Part shown: in pieces, positions 18,016 to 30,500 of the stretch | Numbering within the stretch: position 1 is the first letter of the stretch | How the letters are laid out: every line of letters starts with the position of its first letter | DNA from: Cliona cf. orientalis | Lineage: Eukaryota > Porifera > Demospongiae > Clionaida > Clionaidae | Length of the DNA: 64,000 bases | Direction: 5' to 3' | Assembly (NCBI GenBank): GCA_963930775.1 | Contig: OZ005700.1 | Coordinates: forward strand, 1,319,476 to 1,383,475 | Translations under genes and position numbers: made by a program | Notes under the pieces: generated by a model | Databases searched by the model: none | The model's input: the letters and a program-made list of their open reading frames with translations, nothing else | Told to the model about the DNA's origin: nothing

Positions 18016-20364
18016 TCAACAGGTTGATTCAGACGCAGATTCCCAAGGAAAGTCTATCTTGAGTTTCATGGTGCTTCCATCTCTTGTCCCCAGTTCGAGT
18101 TCACCGTGATCACCAGCGTTGCTTCTGTTGTCATTATCATTGTCATCATCAATCCCATTGATGTCACAGCCGTCCACTTTGTCGTCCCCAGAAATTGCCA
18201 GGATACCTGCAAATTATTTACAGCAACCGTAGTATAGTATTGCATACCAGGAAGCACAGGCATACTCTACTACAGAGTGGGAAAGATTCTTATCGGCATT
18301 CTAGCTGTAATAAAAAAAAGTATTGCTATGTGTGCGTGTAGCTATTTAATCACTAGATCCTGTGGTCCAATGTGAGCAATTAGTTCTCCCAATGAGGCAC
18401 CTGGGAGACTGCCTGCCTGCGTGTGTCAGCAATAGAGCTAGGCTAGAGAGCTGTTATTGTGTCTACAATGGTCATGTGATACAGCACTTAGGATGGTGCT
18501 GGGTTACAGATTCTATATTTCACTTGTGAACCTGAGAGAGGAGTGTGGGTGGGCAGGGAGAGAGAGGGAGGTGGGGGAGGCAAGTTTGTTTGTACAGAGG
18601 CTACAATTACTCGACCACAACTGCAATATCAAAAACCTAGCTAGAAGCTACAAATGTCAACACGTTGAACCTTAAACTTACACATACACATACACATATG
18701 CTTACCTTCTTCACTATTGGAGTCACTACTACTGTCAATGATCGTTGACATGGACACCAGCTTTTCCACCTCTTCTTCATTTAAGTCAACCGATTTCCTA
18801 AACCTATTTGAAATGTTGCTAGCAATACTAATGACACTGGCACGAGCTTTTCTTCTCATGTCGTCCATGGGTGATGTAGTTCTAACCAACGGTGATCCCG
18901 TACGAGCAAGGGGTGACCCTGTGCGGACAAGGGGTGATCCCGTACGGATGAGTTCGAGTGGTGATCCAATTCTTCTCAGGGGGTCTGATGATTTGTCGGA
19001 TGAAGTATTACTAGACCGGGCCCCCTTCCGTAGCACCACCTCACTGTCATCGTGGTCAGCACTGATCTTTATTTTCCCCATCCAGGGATTTGCAAAGTTC
19101 TCTTCAGACAGCTCAGCCTTTTCATCAGATTCTATTTTGTCCACTTCCAGAGCAGCAATCTCACCACTTGCTTCAAGACTTACCACATCTAATACTTTGG
19201 AATCTTTTTTGTGATCTGATGGAGCGTCAGAGGGAGATATGGTGCGGCCTGCTGCAACCAGAGCTGCATGTGGGGACAGGTGCACAACAGACATGCAGGT
19301 GTATAGTTGAGTGCACTCATCAGATACACAACTGGGCTTACATGTACTTGTAACAGATACACATCATGCATGTATACATTAGAGGAGTACTGTAGTAGTA
19401 CCATAATATTATGCCATGATAACACTAAAGGAAGGGAAGCTATAACAATATAGTTAATCATCTCTCTCCCTCTCTCTAGTGATACAAACAGGTGCATTGC
19501 AGGGTGCTGTGCTCAGTAGCACAACACCAAAGTAGAATTTAACTGTACAATTAATTTTCCTATTGTCAGCTAGCGATGAAGTCACCCACATAGCATGCCT
19601 TCTTATCAATCAGTCAGCTCAGCTTACTGGGGATTTTATTTATTTGTGTGGCTTCTGCCAGGTAATCCACCCTTTGGACCAACCATGGCTTGGTTTCAAG
19701 TACTCAATCATAGGTACATGTCCCAATTAACGAAGCTGCCACAACCCTTACTCATGCAGCCTATAGGGAGCTTCTGGGAAACACTGACTCCTGCCAGCTT
19801 CTATAATGGCCAAGCCTAATGCCCCCCAATGTCTTGCTTATAGCGTGTGTATCACCCAGCTGAATTTACTGTACATGTTGGAAAACATGTTCTGTTGTAC
19901 TCAACAATTGGCAACCTATTATGTGAGACACTATTACATGTCTAGCGCGGATTGGAAAGCAGCAATTACTGCATACATTCATACATGGTGCATTTATGCA
20001 TACATGGTCACAGTCATGCTACTCGTACTTCATAACAATAAAATTTAATATCATTCATACCTCTGGTGGTCTCTGCAATCTGCTGTTGGTGCTTTAAAAT
20101 CTGGCTTCTTTTTCTGAGATGCAGCACAAAGGCAACTATCACACCTAGGACAATAGTGATGGTGAAGTGGAGAGCCGCCATTGCGGCCAATAGGCCTACT
20201 GCAGTCTGCAGCAACATTCAACACAGTGCAGTAAAATCATTAGCAAGTAATTGTACCACTCAGACTGTAAATATTTATACATAGATTTGTTCTCTTGAAA
20301 TATGTAAAGCTTTAGCTATTGTACCACACAAATAGACAGATTTACTTACCGAACAAACAGACAT
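18016..20364 (-). CDS. Single-pass membrane protein with TGSPL repeats, unrecognised
   Basis: Four exons join to 302 residues: 20364-20350, 20205-20061, 19263-18706 and 18206-18016. An N-terminal hydrophobic segment, roughly residues 10-33 (TAVGLLAAMAALHF then TIVLGVIVAFVLHL), is followed by the basic RKRSQILK. This suggests a signal anchor or type III topology. The cytosolic part is long and polar. It holds four near-repeats of R-T-G-S-P-L at about 143-172, then MDDMRRKARASVISIASN, an acidic Ser-rich stretch, and a C-terminal Asp/Asn-rich region. The repeated T-G-S-P sites look like proline-directed phosphorylation sites (inference). I do not recognise a family. The gene diverges from the subtilase gene across 233 bp. 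Confidence 0.75.
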
Positions 20365-20597
20365 CTCGAGCAATCTTGTCAAATATGCACAGCTAGCACT
20401 AGCAGCGATTGATTGACGATCGATCGTCGCGGTGAAGTTAGTTAACCGCTAATATAATGCGTGACATGATGTGGATGTCATTACGAGATTGTCACACAGC
20501 TTCCGGTTGCGGGCGCCGCCAGAACTACAAAAGAACGGCTTCTAGCTGAGCATGCACTTGAGCTAGCTAGCTGTGTGCAGCTAGAGGAGAGAAAGCC
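20365..20597. promoter_or_regulatory. Bidirectional promoter between the membrane-protein and subtilase genes
   Basis: 233 bp separate the two divergent start codons. The interval contains the palindromic ATCGATCGTCG-like segment at 20417-20430 and a GC-rich CCGGTTGCGGGCGCCGCC stretch. Confidence 0.55.
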
Positions 20598-23500
20598 ATG
20601 GTATCGACAAGTAGACCGACAGCAACAGCACTGCTCCTTCTAGTACTTGGAGCGCATCTCGCAAGCTGCGAAGAGTTGAGATCGCGAAGGAGTCCCGTGA
20701 TACGACGGGCTCGCGGTGTGCCCACCACTGGATGCTACATCGTGGCGATGAAGGACGATGCGAGCGAGCAGGAGCTACAGCAGGTGGCTACCAAGGCCGC
20801 CAAGGCCTCCGACGACGCCAAGCTACATGGATTGGTGCAGAAAGTGAAAAAAGCATTCACAGTCAAATTGAATCCTTATGCGTTGGAGATGGTGAGGGAG
20901 GAGAGAGGGAAAATTAATTAAAATTAATCAATTTCCTTTTCTTCATGCAGGTGCGACATCTCCCTGGAGTTGATTACATCGAGGAGGAAGGATTTGCAGT
21001 TGGAGATCAAAACGATACCATATTACCATGGCAGGTGGACCGCATTGATCAAAATCGCCTCCCTTTGGACTACATCTACAGTCCCATTGGAGATGGGCAA
21101 GGAGTGGATGTATACATCCTAGACTCTGGTATTAACTATGATCACGAAGAGTTTGAGTATCGGGCCAAGTATGGAGGCTACGACCCAGTCGATGAGTACG
21201 CGATAAATGTAGAAAACAACGCCACTCATCAGAGGCGATACGGACGTGATTGTCATGGTCACGGCACACATGTCGCTAGCGTCTGTGGAGGAAAGACTTA
21301 CGGCAGTGCAAAGAAGGTCAATATCTACAGCATACGAGTGCTGGGATGCAACAACGCTGCACCTTGGAGCGTTGTCATAGATGGCCTCGATTACGTATCG
21401 GGTGTGATTCCCACGAGAGGCCGGCCTGCAATCGTATCAATGTCCCTGAGTGGGGGCTACCATAGAGCTGTCAACGAGGTGGTCGAACGGCTCGCCTCGG
21501 AGGGTATCACTGTCGTAACAGTTGCTGGAAATGGAAAGGCAGACTCTTGCAGTCGATCGCCTGGTAGCTCAGACAGCGCCATCACTGTCGCAGGATCGAG
21601 TAGTGTGGATGGACTCTACAGCTCCACAAACTACGGCGTTTGTGTCGATATCTTTGCCCCTGGATCGAGAATTCGGGGAGCTGATATGAACTGTACCAGG
21701 TGCTACAAGTACCTGAGTGGGACAAGCATGGCCACACCACTGGTGAGCGGAGTTGCAGCTATTCATCTGAGCCGGAAACCAATGCTGTCTCCAGCAGAGG
21801 TCAAGACCGCCTTGATCAGTGATTCGTTGCGTGATGCCCTCGTTTATGATGAAGAAATCATTCCTCAGTCCTCCTGGTCGATAACAAAAAATAGACTTCT
21901 CCAAATACAAGGTAAGAAAAATACAGAGCTGATCTTCCAAATCACCATAAAAAATATGACACTGTGATGAGAGTGGAAGTACTATCACTTTCTGTATGTG
22001 GTTATTAGAGCGGACCTATTCTCCATTTTCTCTAATTATTATTATCAGTTAAAATAATAATTATTATCATCATTTCTACATCAATCCAGGCTCGTGTGGA
22101 GGAAGCCGGTTCTTTCTCAACTCTGGTACTGTCACTTCACCCGGCTACCCAAATAATTATCCAGCAGAGTTGTGTTGCATATGGGACATAGCTGCTGAAG
22201 AGAACCAGTTTATCCAATTTGACCTGTACGAGCTCCACCTGGAGGATAAGTATGATGTCCTCAAAGTGTATGATGGGTCCTGTCCTTATTCGGAGGACGA
22301 CAATACAGACTTAGTCAAAGAATTCACAGGTAAAGAACAATAAGCATAAATTGGGAGAAAACTTAAATATTATGCGCCTAATCTTCACTGCTGTAATTAT
22401 AACATTGATCTAGATAGGGAGGGATATTCTAGAACTCGAGCATCACTAACGAAATGCCATTGATGGTATTGTTATCAATTCTGTGCCTCAGGTTTTCGTG
22501 GGCTGGAGAGATACACCTATCAAACGGAGTCAAACATCCTCTGCCTGAAGCTAGTGACAGATGGTACTATCAGCTTCAAGGGATTCAACGCAACCTACAC
22601 CAAATTCTACAATGGAACCGATATTAAAGGTGGGGTGGCTTTAACCTGCTTTATACTTACTATGTAAATGCTTGAGTTTGGTGGGTGGGTTGCCATAGCA
22701 GACCATAGGAGTGCTGCATAGCATCTGCAATAAGACCAGTTATGGAAGTGCTAATCATAACTTTGTGTGTGAATTTGTGGTGAATAGACTCACTTGGGGT
22801 TCCATTATCGAGTAATAATATCTGCCCACTCCCATGCCATGTGTGTACGTAAGTAAGTGTGTGACGTGAGTGAGCGTGCATGATTGTGTTTAGGCTTCTG
22901 TAGGAGGCTTGGCTTGGCCCCACCTCCACCTCCTCTACCATACCCCTCCTCCTCCTCCTCTGCAACCACCACCATCTCCTCCACGTGCGTCACCGCTCCA
23001 CATACTCCCACCCCCACTATCACACCCTCACCCTCACCCTCTCCCACCATACCTTCACCTCCTCCAGTGCCAGACATCGACGTCCCCCTACCAACAGCCC
23101 CTCCCAACACACTCTCGCCAAGATTCAAGGCAGACTTCCAATTTCGGCTAAAGTGGTCACCACGCCAGGCACGAGGCGAGGTCGATGATCTCGTCGCAGA
23201 TGGATACAAGTTGCTCTGGGCGGCTCCCTATAGGGTCGGCCCAGACCTAAAGCCCTATTTCGATGTCATACTGACAAATAGTTCGGAAGCAGACACCAAA
23301 GGATTCATGGATCTCACTTTTGAGGACATGAACCAAACCATTTACAGAATGAAGGCGGAGAGCTACTCGGCAAGCAGAATTATAAGCAGAGACCGGGGAA
23401 AAGCACCTAGAGCCCCTAGCTACAGTGCAGTCTTTACTCGCAAGAACGACATCTTGGAGACAGAGGTATACCTGAGAGACAGCGTACAAGAGTACGACGA

Positions 23501-23972
23501 ACGGTTAATAAGAATGAAGGCAGCTGGCTATCGTCTTATTTCACACTCTTTCTGCATGATACAAGGAGAGCTGGAGGTCATTTCTGTGTATGAACGTGAT
23601 CGAAGGCTCGCCTTCAACATCACAGTGCCTAACCGGTTGCAATGGCAAAGCTATTACAACTTGGCATTTTTCAACTTTTCTGAAATTGCGCTCAGCCTGG
23701 GTAGACAAGGGTACTATCCCTACTATGTCGAGTCGTACAACTTACCGGGAGTTAGCACGACGAGCAGTTCTGTGTTTGCGGCCATCTTTGAGCAGCCGAT
23801 TGGTCATAATTTGAACTGGTTTCGTTGGGCATTGAGCAAAGCAGCTGCTGAGAATACAATCACCAGTGAGTTGGCAGATGGAATATGGGAGCCGCGTGTC
23901 TCTTTTGCGTACAACTATCTCGGTAATATACGCCACTACCTGGGATTTACTAGAAGACGTTATGAATACTGA
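20598..23972 (+). CDS. Secreted S8 subtilase with I9 propeptide, CUB domain and C-terminal BTRD-like repeats
   Basis: Five exons give 903 residues: 20598-20891, 20951-21911, 22090-22329, 22492-22629 and 22894-23972. A signal peptide (ATALLLLVLGAHLASC) precedes an I9-type inhibitor propeptide (CYIVAMKDDASEQELQQ to about 118). The proteinase K-like catalytic domain is complete: Asp156 in VYILDSGI, His202 in GHGTHVAS, Asn292 in VAGNG, Ser357 in GTSMATPLVSG. A CUB domain (GSCGGSRFF, SPGYPNNYP, YDVLKVYDG) follows at about 419-545. A Pro/Ser/Thr-rich linker comes next (about 550-620). The last ~280 residues form four ~55-residue units, each with a hydrophobic-F/Y-x3-R-x-L/M-x3-G-Y core and a terminal Y-F-D-V-I or Y-S-A-V-F strand. 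These resemble the bacterial tandem repeat domain BTRD1 (inference). It probably acts outside the cell or at the surface; its substrate is unknown. Confidence 0.88.
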
Positions 23973-24180
23973 TCACAATAGGCAGTTGGCGGCATAATCC
24001 ACAATATAATATTACTACATTATTATTCTGAAGCACGTGACTGTAATTATTATCTGCACAGTTTAATCCACCCATCTCTGATCTGATATCCGACAGTTAA
24101 TACTAAATTTTTTTATTATGCATAAAAAATTTTGTGTACCCAGTATATTTTACCTTGTCAATCTGATGTCATTTTAAGTC

Positions 24181-24186
24181 AATAAA
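24181..24186 (+). terminator. Likely poly(A) signal of the subtilase gene
   Basis: AATAAATAAA begins about 208 bp after the stop. A TTTATT at 24309-24314 could serve the convergent UBR5 transcript on the other strand. The 600 bp between the two stops contain no other recognisable feature. Confidence 0.5.
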
Positions 24187-24579
24187 TAAATTTGATAATA
24201 ATATTGTCCACAATAATTGCACACTGCCAATCACAAGTACAGGGTGGTGGATGAGCAAATGAATGAATGATGATGTGTATAAATCAAGAAAAAAAATGAG
24301 GGCTTATTCTTTTATTATGACCATAGTTTACATCATAGTGCATTATGCTGCTTTGTACATGTGGCACTAAATTTTTATGCATGAAAGTTAGAGCAAGCGA
24401 GGGCAGCAATTATAGAAAGAAAAACCTACATTCATAATAATATCATTACTACTCGGGAGTGTGTACAAAATAAAAATTTGAAAAAAAGTAGGGGGAAAAC
24501 AATCACCTGTCAGTTCAAATACCTAGCCTGTCAAAACGAGAGAAAATTAATAAGACGACAATAAATATTTAACCACGGA

Positions 24580-27500
24580 TCATACAAATCCAAAGGTCTT
24601 TGTCTTGATTGCTGTTAGTAGCCTCGTTTTCAAGATGGTCTTGCTGGAATAGAGTGGGATATAGAGGCGAGATATGCAAGTATTGGCGGTTGGCAGTCTC
24701 TGGTCGTCCGGAGGGCGAATGGTGACGCTCGGTGCCGGCTGGTAAGAGTCCACGCTAGCCGGGAGGACGGGGCTACTCGTCCAGAAGTAGAGTAAGTCTT
24801 GACGCTCTCGCTGGGTCATGCGCTCGAGAACAGACCAGAACCAATTCTTGAATCTAGATAGGGTGTCTTGCTCCTTACCTAGTGGGCACATAATGATATT
24901 CATAACCCAAGGCAAATCCTTCCACACACACAATCCTTAGGGTCAAAAGGTCATTCATCATCTATTTTACACTTCAGTTCTTAGGTTATGCTTTTTAAAA
25001 AACACAAACTGAAGAGCAGCACTCTGAAAAATTTTTTAATGTTGTTAATCAGTTGAGAAAAAGGAAAAATGCTGGACTGCGTCAGTGGACAAGATTTCGT
25101 CTGGGGATTGAACCCAGGACCTATTGTTTATTAGACAATTACACTACCGCTGTGTTAACGAAGTATCCACACGACTTAGCCAGCATAGAAAGATTTCAAG
25201 TTGGCATATTTATAGGCTTAGAACACATGCCACTAGAAATCATGATCCATACTGTAGTCCTCGTAGCTTACCAAGAAGGTAAGACAAGGTCAAAAGCTCA
25301 TCAATCAGCTAACTATGGTAATATTCTAGCCTTCCTTACAACTGTACTACAAGTATATATATACATGTACATGGGGATCACATTACAACCACTCAAATCT
25401 AGGCAATAAAAACAGTATTCTGTGCCAGGAAAAGGTGTTGGTTTAGCATAGCAAGCACACACACACACACACACACACACAGTAGTTAACTCACGGCTTT
25501 CATCATGAAACAAGGTGATTCCCCTTACGACATCAACATCAATGTGAGGGCAGCCACAGAGAAGCAGTCGGAAATCCTCAGCAGAGAGGCCAGAGAAACA
25601 GCTCCCAGGAAGAACCTCATGGAGACCTTTACGCATTTGCTACAACAGAGAAATCACAAATAAGTCTGATGCACCTACTGTTTTGTATATAATAATTATT
25701 ATACATGTACATGTAGCAATTTACCACACATGAAGATATCCCACACATACAGCAAACCAAACTATACACACACAGTGTACATGTACCTGCAGTGATTCTC
25801 CATTGATTTTGACCATCCTCAACATGGCATACTTCTTCACATAGTCGAGTACATTGCCGGGGGTAACAGCCACTGAGGCTCCGTTGGGTATCAGTTCGAC
25901 CGTCTCTCCCCCTTCCTCCGGTCGAAGGTTCACGGCAAAGGTCAGACCAAGAGCGGCGAGGCATTCGGGTCCGTCGGGCTTTCGAGAATCAAGGATCATC
26001 TTACGAAGACTCTCGTAGACGGCTGGATCAAAGAATGCTAAATCATGCCAGCGAACCTACAAGAAAAAAAGGGCGATATATTTTTAATCAATTACTCAAA
26101 TGGTACTCACAGCATAGCAACAAATACAATACCAAAAGTATTAGCATAATCAAAACCTCATATCAGCAAATTTTGCTGAATTTTTGTCAGCTTACAGTTC
26201 TGATGAGGATGTACTTGAAGACGTGTCTACAGAGAGGAAGGGGCATGACCTCTGAGAAGAGTAGACTGAGACCGATCAGGCGGCCGACATTGCAGTACGC
26301 ATTGAGCCTCTCTGGAGTGTTGTTCCCAACTCGAGGAGCGTAAAAGCCAGCCTTCCCCGGCTGATAGAAGAGAGGGACTTCTGAGGATGGACCCCTGCAA
26401 TAAAGCCACATTAACGAGGTGATTATAGATCTACATAGCTTCCAGTTAAATTATCACTCTAGTCTCCCAACTCACTGTCTAGCCGATTGTTTTCCACCAG
26501 CCTTGGCCTGTCCCGCTTTCTCCTTATCCTTATCTTTGTCCTTTGACCTCTTGCCCATACTGGAGCTTTTCCCTCCAATAAAGTCAACGGTTGGGAGAGG
26601 GTCTTCCGAAACAATAGCCTGAGGGGGGGAATAATATTTACAATGATTATATCATAATTATTGTCAAGTTGAGCTCAAACCAGCAAAAAATTATCACCAA
26701 GAAAACAGAAATAATTATTATCCATAATTGTTCACCTCGGCAGCTGCTGTGAGTAGGCTTCTGAGGACCCCTGATCCCTCCCCCGGCTCCCCATCAAACG
26801 ACACTTTGACCTTGTGGACACAGAGAGGCTGGGAGTTGCCCTGAGAGATGGTGTTGATGTGGCGGTCAGAGAACTGGTTCAACTTTGAGAAGATGCATGA
26901 GAGAAGCTTGTCGGGACTACGCTCAACCTATATAACAAATGATTTGTAGGTATGACTAGAAGTAGACCCTATTCTTGACAATTTGTATACAATAAGTAAT
27001 AATGGGAGCCCAAAATTAAATGATTATGACTGCCCCAAGACACAAATCCTGGGGAGAACATAGGATTAGCACTTCAGTTATACATGTACCTCCAGTAGGA
27101 TATCTTTGTGGCTGGCTGTTCTGAGGTGGTCCATTTCTCTCCTGAACTCCTTCTCTCTCTGTTCAAACACCTGCTCCTCGGAGAGCACGGAGCCGGACTG
27201 TCTGCCGACTGTGTCCATGAAGGCCGTGGCAAACACCTTGAGGCAGGAGCTCCACCGACCAACCAGCACAGAGGCAGCGAGGCGGTGACTGTCCCAACCA
27301 CACAGGTCATCCCCAGACAGCTCCAGGTCTAACAACACATGTACACACATACAATAGCTAGTCATTCATTATTACTGATAGAAATAGGGAGAATCACTAG
27401 GATTTCGAAATCACCCAAGATAATACTATCAACTCCATCAAGTTGTCAAAAAATGCAATGAGTAGGGATTCAATCATACCTTCACTAATTTAGGTGCTTA

Positions 27501-30500
27501 GTCCATTAAAAAATTATTAATTAATCCAGGAGCCAGGTGGGCAAGTGCTCACCTAGCTCTTGTTCAACGAGTGCCTTTGGCTGCTTTGGCCACATGTAGA
27601 TGCCGCTGAGAGGTCCACTGCCGTTGGAGAAGAGGTTGGAGAGAGGTGGGTGAGGCAGGGGACAGTAGGGCCACTGCTGCAGCAGCGTAGAGTAGTGCTG
27701 ACCAAACAGAATCTCCTTCTCCTGTGAAAAGAGAAAATAATAATAGCTAGACCATCAAAAAAATATAGATAACTATTATTAATTTTACTGGTCACACTCA
27801 CCTGTACCCCGTCCATAAGCTGTGGTTTCTCGGCAACAGGAATTGCATCACACATGGGGTCAAAGGGCGAGGGAGGTATGAGCCCGAGGCAGAGAGTGGA
27901 GGGAGAGCGACGAAAGAAGTCTTTCGAATCCTTCCCAACATCAGAGGTGGGCTTGGCGGCCCCTTGACCAGGGACAAGCTCAGCTTGGGGAGATCGAATG
28001 TTCTGCAAGAGCAAAAGAGTTAAATTGCCTATTCAAGGACATGCAACAAATAATTGGATATCAATTACAAGAAATCATTCACTTACAGAGATATTTGTCG
28101 GAACAAATTTGACCGCATCCCTAGTGATATATTATCTAGTGTAGCTACCTCTTAACAGAAGGCTCAATCAATTATTATTATTCTTGCCTACTATACGAGG
28201 TATTGCTACAGACCTGCAGTAGGTAGAAGAGAGCATCAAAGGTCCATGCTAGGTGCTCCATGTTGGTGACATCGACAGCCGGTAGCATGCCCTCCATCTC
28301 ACAAAACTGACCCCTCAGCAGCGTCAGGATGTACGCAAAGAACTGTTTCCTTGACTCCAGGCTCTCTGAGTTTGACTCGCGCTTGGAGCAGCCCGATGAG
28401 CTCTCCTTTGGAGGAATCTAGGAGTATAATAATATTGTACAAATAATAACAATAATTATCACGGAAACACACAGAATTACCTTTCTGCTCACAGAGGAGC
28501 CAAATCGAAGCTGACTCTCCAGCATGTCCATACTATTGAAAAGCCACACCCACACTTCTTCTAGCTCCGCCCATACAAACTTGTATAAATCGGTAGGATC
28601 CGTGCCGAGTGCCGGGAGGACGTAGGGAGGGGTGGGGCAGTTGGACACCTCGTAGATGTTATCCAGCGTCTCTGCCAACTGCCGGATGAGAAGGGAGAAA
28701 ATCTGAGCCAGTAGCGTGGAAGATTTGCCCATGCTGAGGAGAGAATCATGACGAGAATCCCTGAGAACAGTTAGTATACTATGGTCACAATATTTAATTT
28801 CATCAACTTCCAAGGCAGTGATATTATTACACACAAAATAATAATAATATTATTATTATGATACTTGGCAATAATTGCAGATATTTAATTAATGATGGCT
28901 GCATCATAGCACTGTTTCATTTTTGGCTACATACAAGGCCTCTATCAATACCATCTATACATGTATTTGATCGAAAATTGTTCATTCACCTTGCAGCTGA
29001 CGATCCAGGTCTTGATATGCTCCTGGAGGAGGAGCCGTGGTGGTGGTGGTGGTGGGGGGTGTGGCCTAGCCTGGAGGAGGGCATGGCCCAGTGGGAGTCG
29101 AGGGCAACCCGATGGGTGATGGGAGGGTCCAGGAGTCCATCGTCCTCCTGGTGGGAGTCCTCCATTGAGAGGTCATCCGGACCACTCTCCAAATCCTCAC
29201 CATCACTAGACTCCTGAGGAAAATTAAGTCACACACAGTTTAACACAAAAAGAAGCAATTTCATGGAACTATACATACAGTCATGCAACATCACACGATA
29301 ATAGACATAACTTGTATGCACAGGTAGAGAGGTACATCTAAGTAATCGTACCTGGTCAGATAGATAGAGCAGATTTGAGCCAGTGGTAGCAGTGGAGCTT
29401 GCATCATGCGCTGGTACTCCCATACTCGTCATCTCCTCCTCCCCGTCTCCCATCTCACTCTCCGCGTCGTGGTCCACCCCTCCCCCTCCCCCACTAGCAC
29501 CACCTCCACCCTCCACAGGCTCATCCTCGCACACCGGCACTCGTAGCAGGGAGGCAGGAGGCAGCCGGAATATCTCCTCTCCCGTCTTGCGCCGGTCGGC
29601 CATGCAGTTGGGGTCTACTGGCTTGGTTATGCCCATCACGACTGGGAGGATGATGGCTCTGGCCATCGGGACTAGTTGCCTGACAGCCAGAGGAGTGAGG
29701 GAGGTGAACACTCTGCTAGCACGCTCTATCAGCTGGTTGTAGGAGACACTGTGAAAAGAAAAAAATATGCCAAAATATTCTTCACTGACGGTATGAGGCA
29801 CATGGTCACATCTAAAGCATAGCCCTTTCCTAGCTTTCCATATCTCATAACATGTACAAAAATCTGTGGAAAGGCCACAGGTACATGTATGAGGCCAATT
29901 TTCACATAATTTTCAGAAAGGGGAATAGTCTGATCTGAACCAACCTTTTTCTCCTGGCTGAGGCTGAGGTGGAGGTGACGAGAGATCCTGAAGGCACACA
30001 GACAGACTCAGTGTGGCAGACGGTGAACACCCTCACCACCGACCTCACAAATCTCTCAGCCACCTGGACAGCCTCCATGTTCTTGCGCTCTGGACCCATC
30101 TCCTTCACCAGCACCGACAGCAGCGAATCCAAACACTGTTAAAAAAAATAATGCAGAATATTCTTCTTAGTTTGGTAAATAAATTCTAAAGCTACAAGTA
30201 GGCATTTATAGATGCTAAAATATGGAGCTAGAGGCAATTTTTCAATATTAATGCAACTAGAAAGCATTGCTTCTACTAACCTTTTGTTGGACCTTGGTCA
30301 GGATAGTATAGGTGAATGCATCGAGTGGAATGGTGGTGCTCTGTCTCGTGCTCAACAGATTCGTGCCAAACTCTCCTCCCTCCACACTTTGACAGACAAA
30401 TCCCTGATCCCCAAGCCCCTCCCTGTCTCCGCCCATCAGCGCTGCCTTCACACATGCCCAGTCCTCCAGCACCAGGTTGAGGGCCTTCTGAGCAAACTTT

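Noticed and set aside
20598..23972. Bacterial contamination as source of the subtilase
   Set aside because: The gene has four GT-AG introns, a CUB domain and eukaryotic neighbours on both sides.
28858..29742. Plus-strand frames opposite UBR5 (also at 35898, 36790 and 18717)
   Set aside because: They are antisense shadows of low-complexity UBR5 or membrane-protein exons and span intron boundaries.
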